64,000 bases of DNA from QZLE01 sp033852135 (GTDB taxonomy: Bacteria > Pseudomonadota > Gammaproteobacteria > QZLD01), in NCBI GenBank assembly GCA_033852135.1, contig JAWSVB010000010.1, positions 124,001 through 188,000 on the forward strand. Direction: 5' to 3'. Each line of letters opens with the position of its first letter. Within the stretch, counting starts at the first letter, position 1. A program made the position numbers and the translations under genes. Of this stretch, positions 15,751 through 24,422 are shown piece after piece. The notes beneath the pieces are model-generated. The model made no database searches and had not been told where the DNA came from. It saw only the letters and a list, made by a program, of their open reading frames with translations.

Positions 15751-16791
15751 TTAAATAACCTTTACTAGTTTCTCTTTATCTTCCATTTTTGTTAGTTCAC
15801 CAATTTCATAGAATGGGTGTTCGATACTTTGCATATACTCAGTAACCTCTGCAATACCCTCTGGTGCCACAGCTACTAATAAGCCGCCACTGGTTTGTGG
15901 ATCGCACATAATAGCTTTTTGCTGCTCAGTTAGATCGTGAACCTTGTGGCCATAGCTTTTGAAATTTCTAAATAGTCCACCTGGTAACACCTCTTGATCA
16001 ATATACTTTTGCAGATTATCAATAGTTGGAACCTGAGAAAAATTAATCTTTGCGTTTAGCCCACTCCCTTCACAGATCTCAAGCAAGTGCCCAAGCAGGC
16101 CAAATCCGGTTACATCTGTCATAGCTTTTACTGAACTAAAGTTTGCTAGTTGCTCGCCAACTTTATTCAGCGTAGTCATTAGCTCGACAATTTTCTGAGT
16201 ATCTTTTGGATCTGCAACGCCACGCTTTTCTGCTGTCGCAATTATTCCAATTCCCAGAGGTTTGGTTAAAAATAATTTGGAACCTGCAGTCCCTTTATTG
16301 TTTTGTTTGACGCGGTCTGTTGGCACAGTGCCAGTTACAGCAAGACCAAAAATTGGATCGCTGATCTCAATGCTATGTCCGCCAGCAAGAGCAATGCCCG
16401 CCTCAGCGCAAACCTTTCTTGCACCTTCAATAACACATTGAGCAACTTCGGTTGAAAGTTTGTCCATAGGCCAGCCAAGGATTGCAATTGCCATGATAGG
16501 CTTGCCACCCATTGCATAGATATCACTGATTGCATTTACTGAAGCTATGCGTCCAAAATCAAATGGATCATCAACGATCGGGGTGAAAAAATCAGTGGTA
16601 CTGACAACCGCTTGCCCGTTTCCAGTATCATAAACTGCAGCATCATCTTTTGATGAGTTGCCAACAAGAAGATTGGGGATATCTGCGTATGAGCTATCAC
16701 TTTTGAGTATGGATTCAAGATCTTTGGGTGAGATTTTGCAGCCACATCCTGCTCCTGGACTAAACTGGGTCAACTTAATTGTTTCACTCAT
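15751..16791 (-). CDS. selD: Selenophosphate synthase SelD
   Basis: 346 aa enzyme making selenophosphate from selenide and ATP, the selenium donor for selenouridine in tRNA and for selenocysteine. The N-terminal glycine-rich loop GAGCGCKISP has the catalytic Cys16 (cysteine, not selenocysteine) and Lys19. 'DDAAVYDTGNGQAVVSTTDFFTP' type metal/ATP-binding region follows, and 'DVTGFGLLGHLLE' marks the second half. It lies 26 bases after selU on the same strand, one operon. No selA, selB or selC is in the window. Confidence 0.96.
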   Translation of the reverse strand: MSETIKLTQFSPGAGCGCKISPKDLESILKSDSSYADIPNLLVGNSSKDDAAVYDTGNGQAVVSTTDFFTPIVDDPFDFGRIASVNAISDIYAMGGKPIMAIAILGWPMDKLSTEVAQCVIEGARKVCAEAGIALAGGHSIEISDPIFGLAVTGTVPTDRVKQNNKGTAGSKLFLTKPLGIGIIATAEKRGVADPKDTQKIVELMTTLNKVGEQLANFSSVKAMTDVTGFGLLGHLLEICEGSGLNAKINFSQVPTIDNLQKYIDQEVLPGGLFRNFKSYGHKVHDLTEQQKAIMCDPQTSGGLLVAVAPEGIAEVTEYMQSIEHPFYEIGELTKMEDKEKLVKVI

Positions 16792-16817
16792 ATTGGCATT
16801 ATCTCTTTTAAATAAGT

Positions 16818-17849
16818 TTAAGAAGCGATTGTGTTTTTAAAACTGATTAGCTTTTGCGCGTTAATTTGCGGATCATCTTCAGTTAGATCTAACTCAAAGA
16901 TAGATGAAGGATCACGTTTTGCTAGCCCAAAGTTATAGGCTTTATCATAATATTTTAGGACATAGGCTATGGCATCTGCATAATTACCAGCTTCAATAGC
17001 CTCAATAGCTAATTTTGCTTCAACTGGGTCAAGGCGTTTTTGTATACGTCCGATGGTGGAGACAAGGAGGTCTTTTGCAACACCAGTATATTCATTTACT
17101 AAACGCTTAATGCGAATGTTTATATCAAGATCTATTTTGATCACTGGAGCTTGGCGCATACAATCAAATAGCTCCCTTGGTATATAGTTTCTACCAATGA
17201 TTGCACTTTCATCTTCAACCCATATAGTTTTATCTAGGTCTAAGTCTTTCCAATCTTGGTATAGATTATTTTCGAACTGCTCATTTGGGAGTTGCTCCTC
17301 TTGCCCTATAGTGCCAAAGGCAGATCCTTTGTGATGTGCAAGACCTTCAAGGTCTATCATCTGCTCTCCAGCAGCTTTTAATTGCTTGAGGATGTCTGTC
17401 TTCCCAGTTCCTGTAGACCCGCTAAGTATGATGAGCTTGGATGCTTGGGAGAGCATTGATTTTGCATGGCGACGATACGCCTTATACCCTTTTTGAAGTA
17501 GCTTTGGTTTTAAACCAATAGTCTGAAATAGCCATGCCATACTTCCACTGCGCATTCCACCGCGCCAGCAATAGAGTAGAATCTCTTTATTCACCGCAAT
17601 GCTAGAAGCTTTAGCTGCAAAATCTTTAAGCTTAGGGCCAACATACTCTAGACCAAGTTGTACAGCTTCATCTTTTCCCTGTTGTTTATAAGCAGTACCA
17701 ACTGCAGCTCTCTCATCATTGCTAAATATAGGGATGTTTATGGCTCCGGGGATATGTCCTTTGGCAAATTCTGCGGGTGAGCGTACGTCAACCATAGGTA
17801 TTGATTCAGATAATTGTAAAAAATCTTCAGTATCTAGTTTGGGAGTCAT
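16818..17849 (-). CDS. selU: tRNA 2-selenouridine synthase SelU (MnmH)
   Basis: 343 aa enzyme that replaces sulfur by selenium in the wobble 2-thiouridine of certain tRNAs, using selenophosphate from SelD. The N-terminal rhodanese domain (about 1-130) has its catalytic Cys in LLYCWRGGMRSGS; the C-terminal part has a P-loop SGSTGTGKT (about 144-152) for the geranyl-transfer/nucleotide step. It is first in the selU-selD operon. Its upstream region (17850-18147) contains a 22-bp perfect palindrome. Confidence 0.95.
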   Translation of the reverse strand: MTPKLDTEDFLQLSESIPMVDVRSPAEFAKGHIPGAINIPIFSNDERAAVGTAYKQQGKDEAVQLGLEYVGPKLKDFAAKASSIAVNKEILLYCWRGGMRSGSMAWLFQTIGLKPKLLQKGYKAYRRHAKSMLSQASKLIILSGSTGTGKTDILKQLKAAGEQMIDLEGLAHHKGSAFGTIGQEEQLPNEQFENNLYQDWKDLDLDKTIWVEDESAIIGRNYIPRELFDCMRQAPVIKIDLDINIRIKRLVNEYTGVAKDLLVSTIGRIQKRLDPVEAKLAIEAIEAGNYADAIAYVLKYYDKAYNFGLAKRDPSSIFELDLTEDDPQINAQKLISFKNTIAS

Positions 17850-17946
17850 TGGCTATGCAAAGCACTAAGTGTGTATGGACTATTGATATTGCCCCAACAG
17901 GTATGGATTTGCAAACTGATATCATTTATTGGGTATTGATTGATAT

Positions 17947-17971
17947 AAAAAACCACATAAAATGGTTTTTT
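17947..17971 (-). terminator. Possible terminator downstream of mntP
   Basis: AAAAAACCA (17947-17955) and TGGTTTTTT (17963-17971) form a nine-pair stem with a seven-base loop. Read on the minus strand it ends in a T run about 175 bases past the mntP stop and about 100 bases before selU. The stem is AT-rich, so strength is doubtful. Confidence 0.4.
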
Positions 17972-18028
17972 GGCTAGTTTTTATTTTTATGATTTGCTTA
18001 TTTATCAGATGCATAGCTGAAGGTGGAG

Positions 18029-18050
18029 ATTGTCCACACGTGTGGACAAT
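18029..18050. promoter_or_regulatory. 22-bp perfect palindrome, possible operator
   Basis: ATTGTCCACAC at 18029-18039 continues into GTGTGGACAAT (18040-18050) as an exact inverted repeat with no spacer. It lies about 180 bases upstream of selU, with no T tract on either side, so a protein-binding site fits better than a terminator. The binding protein is unknown. Confidence 0.5.
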
Positions 18051-18147
18051 TCAAAATAAAAGAAGTAATTCTTTTGAGATCTAATAACTATTTTAACGGG
18101 GGAAGTTATAGCAAAGCGGTTAAAAGAAAGCAGTTAAAACAAAGCTG

Positions 18148-18714
18148 TTAGAAGAGGGTGTGCTCAATAAGTATCTTTGTCCCCAAAGAGATTAAAATAA
18201 TACCACCGAGAACCTCAGACCACCTTCCAAATTTTTGCCCAAGTCGGCACCCAAAATCTACACCGATGTATGACAGAATGAAGGTAATAACTCCTATTGT
18301 GCCAATCGCCATTAGCAAATTAATTTGCAGTAAACTAAATGTTACTCCAACAGCAAGAGCGTCTATACTGGTTGCGATAGCAAGTATCAGCAATGCTTTT
18401 ATTGTATTGCGCTGCTTTTGTTCTTCCGGGTGATTTTGCCATGCTTCATATAACATCTTAAGGCCGATAATTACTAGAAGAAAAAAAGCGATCCAATGGT
18501 CAATCGCTTTAATATATTCTTGAAACTGGCGGCCGCAGGCCCAACCTAATATTGGCATTCCTGCCTGAAATAGTCCGAATAAAATTGCAGCCTTAAATGC
18601 TAGAATGTGCCTTGATGACAGGCTTTTTACATGGCAACCACCAAGGCTAATGGAAACAGCAAATGCATCCATCGCTAGGCCAATTGAGATTAAGATTATT
18701 TCGATGATGCTCAT
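18148..18714 (-). CDS. mntP: Manganese exporter MntP (YebN)
   Basis: 188 aa inner-membrane protein with six hydrophobic segments and the repeated acidic motif that defines the family: 'GLAMDAFAVSISLG' near the N-terminus and 'ATSIDALAVGVTFS' in the second half, each with a membrane-buried Asp. It exports Mn(II). I looked for the yybP-ykoY manganese riboswitch upstream on the minus strand and did not find its conserved GGGGAGTA core, so control is by other means. It is followed by a weak hairpin and the selU-selD operon. Confidence 0.93.
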   Translation of the reverse strand: MSIIEIILISIGLAMDAFAVSISLGGCHVKSLSSRHILAFKAAILFGLFQAGMPILGWACGRQFQEYIKAIDHWIAFFLLVIIGLKMLYEAWQNHPEEQKQRNTIKALLILAIATSIDALAVGVTFSLLQINLLMAIGTIGVITFILSYIGVDFGCRLGQKFGRWSEVLGGIILISLGTKILIEHTLF

Positions 18715-19083
18715 AGGTGCTTATTATTACAAATTATATTGTTTATAGATTATATATGGGGTGTGATGACAAAGTCATTAGAATTCAGATTATGTTTAGC
18801 TGTCGTAAGTAATTTATTGTTTATTTGCATTGCTTAATGCTAAGCGTGGGTCTGTTTAACTATGGTGTCTTAATGTTAAAAAAGAACAGCAATCTATTTA
18901 CAACCCTTAAAAGTTAGGGTAACCTAAAAAAATTCCGCATTAGGTGAGCAAACAAATTAATTAATGGATAAAGTTCTTCGAACGAAATTATAAGGATATA
19001 TAAGTATTGGTCGGACCTATACTTGTAGTTTTTTTAATGTAGAATTTGATTAATTTTTAAATAGTTATAAAGAGGTGGTATAC
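18715..19083. other. Divergent intergenic region mntP / porin
   Basis: 369 bases between mntP (-) and the porin gene (+). It is AT-rich and must hold both promoters. I see TTAGG-GTAA-CCTAA (inverted repeat near 18916-18930) and GGTCGGACC near 19010, but no clear Fur box, manganese riboswitch or convincing -35/-10 pair, and no small gene. Confidence 0.5.
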
Positions 19084-20112
19084 ATGAAGTTTAGACATAA
19101 TAGCGTTGCTGTATTAGCGATGTTGGCAGCGACATCAACTATGACAACTGCGCAGGCAGGGGAAAAACTAAAGCTTCCTGAGGTCTCATATTCTGGTTAT
19201 ATCAGAGTAGATGGAACATATAAAAATGAAGAATCAGCAAGTGGAGCATCAACAAGCTCAAGTGATATTAAAGCTTCTAAAGTGCAATTAACATTTGATG
19301 CTGAGATGTCAGAGCAAGTTTTAGGCTCTGTTACTTTTGAGTGGGCTGGAAGCGATGATGATAGAGTTGAAGTTGATGAAGCTATTATCGTAATTAAGCC
19401 AAAAGATACTGGATTTGAATTCTCACTTGGAAAACAGACACTTCCTTTTGGTGCTTATAACAGCAGCTTCATGACTGACTCACAAGGTATTGTGCTTGGT
19501 GAAACCAAAGAACACTCAGCTCACGTAGCCTACACCACAGGGATAGCAACAATTACAGGTGCTATCTATAAAGGTGATGTGGATGAAACTGGAGATGATG
19601 ATGATCATATTGATGGAATAGCTGCTAGATTGGATCTGAATTTTAATGATGACCTATCAGCAGGAGCTTCATTAATCTCAAACATTGCCGAGAGTGATAC
19701 GCTTGAAAGTTCTGACGGTGTAGATGCTGGAACGAATAGCATTCAGGACGCTGTAGCTGGTTTTAGTGCAAACGTTTCTTACACCTTTAATAAACTACAA
19801 TTTGATGCTGAATATATAACTGCATTAGATGAGTTTCAAGCTGGTGAACTTGCATTTGATGCAGGCAATAAGTACCAGCCTCAAGTTTTCACTTTTGAAA
19901 CGGCATATGATCTTGGTGGCGATGCATTCGTAGCTGGCCGTATCGAAGCTGGTGAAGATGGTGGTGATGTGATCGCAGAAAACACTTTCGGTATCATCTA
20001 CCAAACGCCATTGCTTGACTACTTAACTTTTGGTGCGGAATACCAAAGAGAAGAGTATGAAACCAATAAAGAAGTTGATGCGATTAAATTAAGGCTGAAG
20101 CTTAAGTTTTAA
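19084..20112 (+). CDS. Outer-membrane porin, LbtU-like
   Basis: 342 aa beta-barrel protein. A signal peptide (about 1-26, ending TTAQA) is followed by 'YSGYIRVDGTY', alternating hydrophobic strands, acidic loops rich in Asp, Glu, Ser and Thr, and a C-terminal phenylalanine after 'LRLKLKF' as expected for BAM-assembled barrels. The layout resembles the LbtU family of siderophore-related porins from Legionella and relatives; substrate cannot be told. The ribosome binding site GAGGTGG (19072-19078) places the start at ATG 19084 rather than the in-frame GTG at 19075. A strong terminator follows. Confidence 0.82.
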   Translation: MKFRHNSVAVLAMLAATSTMTTAQAGEKLKLPEVSYSGYIRVDGTYKNEESASGASTSSSDIKASKVQLTFDAEMSEQVLGSVTFEWAGSDDDRVEVDEAIIVIKPKDTGFEFSLGKQTLPFGAYNSSFMTDSQGIVLGETKEHSAHVAYTTGIATITGAIYKGDVDETGDDDDHIDGIAARLDLNFNDDLSAGASLISNIAESDTLESSDGVDAGTNSIQDAVAGFSANVSYTFNKLQFDAEYITALDEFQAGELAFDAGNKYQPQVFTFETAYDLGGDAFVAGRIEAGEDGGDVIAENTFGIIYQTPLLDYLTFGAEYQREEYETNKEVDAIKLRLKLKF

Positions 20113-20152
20113 AACAAGCTATTGTTTTAAGCTGGTTTAAAACTAGAAAAAG

Positions 20153-20182
20153 AAAGGGTGGGCAGATTGTTCGCCCTTTTTT
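20153..20182. terminator. Bidirectional terminator after the porin gene
   Basis: AAAGGGTG (20153-20160) pairs with CGCCCTTT (20172-20179), one G-T pair, followed by a T run to 20182; A-rich bases before it give a T run on the minus strand. It serves the porin gene and the convergent Smr gene. Confidence 0.8.
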
Positions 20183-20195
20183 ATTTGTCTAGAAA

Positions 20196-20729
20196 TTAAG
20201 TCTTCCGTAATAAAACGTAAACAGCACCAGTTCCACCATCTTCGATTCTGGCAGAACAGAATGCCAGTACATCATTTCTATGGCGTAACCAGCTATTAAT
20301 CATACTTTTTAAAACTGGCTCTTTCCCTTCTGAACTATAACCTTTGCCATGGATAACGAGGACCGATCTGGTATCTTTTAGTACACAGTCATGGAAGAAG
20401 ATATTAATTGCTCTTTTTGCACCTTCGGAAGTCATACCGTGTAGGTCCAGTTCCCGCTCAATTGAGTATTGCCCACGCTTTAGTTTTTTTATTACCCGTT
20501 GCTGAATTCCAGGGCGAAAATATTGAATCTCGTCACCTGTTTCAATATATTCATGACTGAAAGGATCATTGTCTAACTGCGCCAATACATCAAGATCATC
20601 CCGTTGCTGAGATAAAGGGATTGGCTTAGGTTTTGGCTTGGAAGACTTCTGAATATTTTTCTCATCGATCTTCTTGATTCCAGACATCTCTTGTTGGAAA
20701 AGATCAAAGTCATCATTGTCATTAGACAT
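20196..20729 (-). CDS. Smr-domain protein (SmrA-like endonuclease)
   Basis: 177 aa protein with a disordered, charged N-terminal half and a C-terminal Smr domain (about 92-177). The domain has LDLHG at 94-98, HGKG at 127-130 and the final GGTGAVYVLLR, the residues linked to nuclease activity in SmrA, SmrB and MutS2. This layout (N-terminal tail plus single Smr domain) is the stand-alone SmrA/YdaL type. Whether it acts on DNA or on mRNA at collided ribosomes, as SmrB does, cannot be decided here. It is the last gene of a leftward cluster that starts with darP. Confidence 0.88.
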   Translation of the reverse strand: MSNDNDDFDLFQQEMSGIKKIDEKNIQKSSKPKPKPIPLSQQRDDLDVLAQLDNDPFSHEYIETGDEIQYFRPGIQQRVIKKLKRGQYSIERELDLHGMTSEGAKRAINIFFHDCVLKDTRSVLVIHGKGYSSEGKEPVLKSMINSWLRHRNDVLAFCSARIEDGGTGAVYVLLRKT

Positions 20730-20751
20730 ATTGAACTGCCTGGGTTGAAAT

Positions 20752-21582
20752 TTAACTATCTAATTCAGCGTATTCAATTACTTTGGAGACAAAATCTTCA
20801 ACGTGATCCATATGTGGGTGGTGCCCAGATCCAGGATATATATGAAGTTTTGAATTAGGGGTGTTTTCTTTTACGTAGTTGGCGATATCTATCCCGTAGA
20901 AATTACTTTTGTCGCCATAGGCTAGGTATACCGGGATGGAGATGTGGTTTAATACTTCGCGGAAGTCTTTTCTGGATAGGCTTTTCCAAGTATCAATCCA
21001 TGCTTTTGGGTTAAAGTCTTTTAGACGCTGGGTTCGGTCTTGCATGAAGTTTGAATTTTTTATCATCTCACGCTCTTCATCGCTCATCTCTTGTCCATTT
21101 AAGATAAGATCGATCACTGCGTGGGAAAAGTTCTCTTCTAGCTCTTGCTCGAAGATGACGTTGTCTTCATGAGGGTAGTTGCGGTAAAGCCCAAGCTGCC
21201 AGCTGCAATCAGTTATTAGTTTTGGTGTTTGGTCGATAATTACCAGTAGTTTTAGATAATCACAGCTGAATAGATTGATGTATTCCCAAGAGATTAAAGC
21301 GCCCATAGAGTGGCCTACCAGCGTAACGTCACTAAGTCCCTCTTGATCTATAAGGTTCTGCACATCAGTCGCTAAGCGATCGATCGTTACATTTTCTTGG
21401 TAATACGTTCTTACATCCCAGTAATAGCATGTAAAATGCTGCTCGAGCTGTTTGATAATAGGGTTCCAATCCGCTGTATTGCCTGTCCAACCATGCTGTA
21501 TTATTAGGGCAGGGCCTTGGCCAACTTTAGCTATATTAAGTTCAAAACCGTCATCAAAAGTAACTTTAACGTGATTGGTCAT
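20752..21582 (-). CDS. Alpha/beta hydrolase
   Basis: 276 aa soluble hydrolase with an intact catalytic triad: nucleophile Ser in GHSMG (about 91-95), Asp probably in 'YGDKSNFYG', and His in 'PGSGHHPHMDH'. The oxyanion region is 'IIQHGWTGNTADW'. No signal peptide is visible. The family covers esterases, lipases and C-C hydrolases; the substrate is unknown. Its ATG overlaps the stop of darP by four bases, so it is translationally coupled with it. Compare the hydrolase-like protein at 4329-5279, which has lost its serine. Confidence 0.85.
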   Translation of the reverse strand: MTNHVKVTFDDGFELNIAKVGQGPALIIQHGWTGNTADWNPIIKQLEQHFTCYYWDVRTYYQENVTIDRLATDVQNLIDQEGLSDVTLVGHSMGALISWEYINLFSCDYLKLLVIIDQTPKLITDCSWQLGLYRNYPHEDNVIFEQELEENFSHAVIDLILNGQEMSDEEREMIKNSNFMQDRTQRLKDFNPKAWIDTWKSLSRKDFREVLNHISIPVYLAYGDKSNFYGIDIANYVKENTPNSKLHIYPGSGHHPHMDHVEDFVSKVIEYAELDS

Positions 21583-22121
21583 TGTGCTATCTCTTTTAGG
21601 TATTTGAATAGTGTTTTTGCAGCACCTTTGTTTGCCTTATCGTTTCCTTCTTCAAGGGCTTTTCTTTCTTGTTGTGCCTTGCGAGTGAGCTGGCGCAGGT
21701 GTTGCCTATCGAGCTCGGGATAGTGTTCTGTAACTTTTCCAATTGCACTATCACCTTCAGTGATTAGTAATTCACGGAATCTTTCCAAACGGTGGAATTT
21801 TGCATTCTCCTGATCGTGATGCCCTTCGATTTTTTTAAGAGCATCTTCGATTTCTGCGGTATCAATTTTACGCATTATTTTGCCAATGAATTGTCTTTGG
21901 CGCTTTAAAGCTCCGCGCTTATTATGGATTTTATGCGCAAGCTCAATTGCATCTTCAAGCTCGGGGGGAATAGGGATCTTTTTTAGATCTTTTGCCGTTA
22001 ATGCTATCAACTTTTCACCCATTTCTGTCAGGGCATGAGCATCTCTTTTAAGTTCTGATTTGCTTACTTCGATAATATCTTCAGAATCATCACGATGTTC
22101 AATTTTTTGTTTTTTATTCAC
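21579..22121 (-). CDS. darP: Ribosome biogenesis factor DarP (YjgA, DUF615)
   Basis: 180 aa helical, highly charged protein that binds late 50S precursors. The DUF615 signature is present: 'VSKSELKRDAHALTEMGEKLIAL' type N-terminus, 'LKKIPIPPELEDAIELAHKI' and 'ALKRQRQFIGKIMR'. It starts with GTG, supported by GGAG five bases upstream. It heads a small operon with the hydrolase and the Smr gene. Confidence 0.93.
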   Translation of the reverse strand: MNKKQKIEHRDDSEDIIEVSKSELKRDAHALTEMGEKLIALTAKDLKKIPIPPELEDAIELAHKIHNKRGALKRQRQFIGKIMRKIDTAEIEDALKKIEGHHDQENAKFHRLERFRELLITEGDSAIGKVTEHYPELDRQHLRQLTRKAQQERKALEEGNDKANKGAAKTLFKYLKEIAQ

Positions 22122-22202
22122 ATTTGCTCCAAAGCTGATATTTTTTTGTATGCATAAAAGTATATAAGCAGGGCTTGATTAGTTATGCAAAGCTAATTTC
22201 TT

Positions 22203-23567
22203 TTATATAAGAATTATCGTTGCCAAACCTAAAAATGCAAGGAATCCAATTACATCCGTTATTGTAGTTAATACTACACCACCGGCAAGGGCCGGATCGA
22301 TACGGAGTTGTTTAAGAAGTAGCGGTATGCCAATGCCTGAAATTGCGCCTATAATCAGGTTTATAATAATCGCAGACCCGATGATTATTCCAAGCGTGAT
22401 ATTTTCAAACCAAAAAATTGATATACAGCCAACGACTACTGACCATAACGCTCCGTTTAAAAGAGCAACAGCAAGCTCTTTGAAAAGTAGGGACTTAGCA
22501 TTGGTAAATCCAATTTGCCCTAAGGCAAGACCGCGGATAACTAGAGTTAAGGTTTGACTGCCGGCTATTCCACCCATGCTGGCAACAATTGGCATTAGAA
22601 CAGCAAGCGCTACCACTTGCTCTAAAGTTGCTTCGAAAAGACCAATAACTGCAGATGCCATGAGTGCTGTGAGAAGGTTTACTCCTAGCCATACAGCGCG
22701 GCGCATAGAGCTTGTTATTACAGGAGCAAACATATCATTGTCTTCATCCAGACCAGCCATGCTCATCAAAGAGTGTTCAGCATTGTCGCGGATAACATCA
22801 ACCACGTCATCGATGGTGATACGCCCAAGTAGCACACCGTTTTCATTAACAACCGGGGCCGAGATTAAATCATGGTCGGTAAAAAGGTGTGCGACTTGAA
22901 TCTCTGGCATTGTTGCCGGTATCCCTTCAGCATCTTGTTTATATACTTCAGATACTCTTAGATCTGGATTGTTTGAAACCAACTCTGTCAGGGATAGGGT
23001 TCCGAGGTATTTGTTGTGGTGATCAACCACAATGAGGTTATCAGTATTCTCAGGGATTTTGTCATTTTGGCGGCGCAGATAGCGCATAACAACATCAAGG
23101 GTTACATCTGGCCGTATAGCGACTGTATCGGTGTTCATCAGGCCGCCGGCGGTGTCCTCTGAATAGGACATCACTGACTCTAGTCTTTGCCTGGATTGAT
23201 CATCCATTGATTGGATAATAGCTTTAGATACTGAGGATGGAACATCTTGCATAAAGTCTGCAAGGTCATCCATGTCCATACCTTCGGTTGCCGAGACGAT
23301 ATCCTCGGTTTCCATCTTTTTGATAAGAGAAGCTCTAACTTCATCATTAACATGAAGCAGCACATCACCTTCAAATTCTGGATCGACAAGCTCCCAAATT
23401 ATTTCACGTTTGTCTGTTGGAAGTGATTCAACAAGATGTGCTATTTCAGCCGGATGGAGTGCATTAAGCATTAGCCTGACGGGAGACGTAGGCACACCTT
23501 TATCAAGAGCCTTATTAAAGTCTCTTAATCTAGTGCTTTTATTTGTCTCTATGGCTGTATTTGGCAT
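22203..23567 (-). CDS. mgtE: Magnesium transporter MgtE
   Basis: 454 aa Mg(II) channel. Order: N-terminal helical MgtE domain ('LHPAEIAHLVESLPTDKRE' region), two CBS domains (about 125-250) that sense cytosolic Mg, a connecting helix, then five membrane helices with 'MASMGGIAGSQTLTLVIRGLALGQI', the selectivity region. The start is uncertain: the ATG at 23567 matches usual family length, and a GTG at 23600 is in frame; neither has a good ribosome binding site. It lies 180 bases downstream of the HPr gene. Confidence 0.95.
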   Translation of the reverse strand: MPNTAIETNKSTRLRDFNKALDKGVPTSPVRLMLNALHPAEIAHLVESLPTDKREIIWELVDPEFEGDVLLHVNDEVRASLIKKMETEDIVSATEGMDMDDLADFMQDVPSSVSKAIIQSMDDQSRQRLESVMSYSEDTAGGLMNTDTVAIRPDVTLDVVMRYLRRQNDKIPENTDNLIVVDHHNKYLGTLSLTELVSNNPDLRVSEVYKQDAEGIPATMPEIQVAHLFTDHDLISAPVVNENGVLLGRITIDDVVDVIRDNAEHSLMSMAGLDEDNDMFAPVITSSMRRAVWLGVNLLTALMASAVIGLFEATLEQVVALAVLMPIVASMGGIAGSQTLTLVIRGLALGQIGFTNAKSLLFKELAVALLNGALWSVVVGCISIFWFENITLGIIIGSAIIINLIIGAISGIGIPLLLKQLRIDPALAGGVVLTTITDVIGFLAFLGLATIILI

Positions 23568-23748
23568 TTTCAGACTGCTTATTTGAAGGTGCGGCAACAC
23601 CTGAAAAAATACTTTCTAACGGCGGCGATTTTATCCTATTGGTAAGAAAATTATAACAGTTTAAAGTGGGAATTTTAGGTATTTATTATTGCGGGGTTTA
23701 AAATTGAATTTATGAGTAGTGTATGGGGCTGATTAGTGAGTGGTTTTT

Positions 23749-24018
23749 CTATTCTTCTTCATTAAAACGGTCGTTGATCAATTCTGCAATACTATCAATT
23801 GCATCATCTTCATCCTTACCATCGGCTTCAATTGTAATTTTTGAGCCTTTAGAAGCCGCTAACATTAATAACCCCATAATGCTTTTGCCATTAATTCTCT
23901 TTTCTGAATGGGTAACCATGATCTCACAATCGAATTTTGAAGCTACCCCTGTGAATTTAGCAGCAGCTCTTGCGTGTAGGCCAAGCTTGTTGATGATTTC
24001 TATAGTTATTGTCTTCAA
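23749..24018 (-). CDS. PTS phosphocarrier protein HPr (NPr-like)
   Basis: 89 aa phosphocarrier with His15 in GLHARAAA, the site phosphorylated by enzyme I, and Ser46 in 'INGKSIMG', the site used by HPr kinase. The presence of both, together with hprK three genes upstream, means this HPr can be modified on both residues. No sugar permease (EIIB/EIIC) or enzyme I is nearby, so its role is regulatory. The start overlaps the EIIA gene's stop by four bases. Confidence 0.95.
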   Translation of the reverse strand: MKTITIEIINKLGLHARAAAKFTGVASKFDCEIMVTHSEKRINGKSIMGLLMLAASKGSKITIEADGKDEDDAIDSIAELINDRFNEEE

Positions 24019-24422
24019 GCTTTTTTCTCTTGGTTTATTAGGTTAATTCCATTTGCACCACCAAAAAGAACTTTTGCTGCCATTTGTTCAAGCTCTAAAT
24101 TATGGTAGTTGAATGTTTTAAGCACCATTTGTAGGTTGACGCCGGTAATAAGTTTTACTTTGTTTTTAATCTGTTGCATCACTTTTAAAGTAAGATTGCA
24201 TGGTGTTGCGCCATAAAGGTCAGTAAGTATAAGCACCCCAGAACCGTCATCTAAACTCAAGATGTTTTCTTCAATTAAACTTAAAGCTTGATCTGGATTA
24301 TCGCTGGAGGAGATCCCTAGTGCATTAATCGTAAGCGGAGGCTCGCCAAAAATTGAATTGCAACACCCCAGTAGCTCATTACCACTGTTGTTATGCGTTA
24401 CTATTAGCACTCCGACTGTCAT
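24015..24422 (-). CDS. PTS EIIA component, mannose family (EIIA-Man)
   Basis: 135 aa protein of the EIIA-Man fold. 'VGVLIVTHNNSG' holds the phospho-acceptor His10, and 'VLILTDLYGATPCNLT' is the second family motif. There is no EIIB, EIIC or EIID partner in the window, as in the incomplete PTS of many proteobacteria, where it takes phosphate from HPr as a sensor or sink. It overlaps rapZ and HPr by four bases on either side. Confidence 0.93.
   Translation of the reverse strand: MTVGVLIVTHNNSGNELLGCCNSIFGEPPLTINALGISSSDNPDQALSLIEENILSLDDGSGVLILTDLYGATPCNLTLKVMQQIKNKVKLITGVNLQMVLKTFNYHNLELEQMAAKVLFGGANGINLINQEKKA

Noticed and set aside
18715..18900. Manganese (yybP-ykoY) riboswitch before mntP
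   Set aside because: The conserved GGGGAGTA and matching loop sequence were looked for on the minus strand and are not there.
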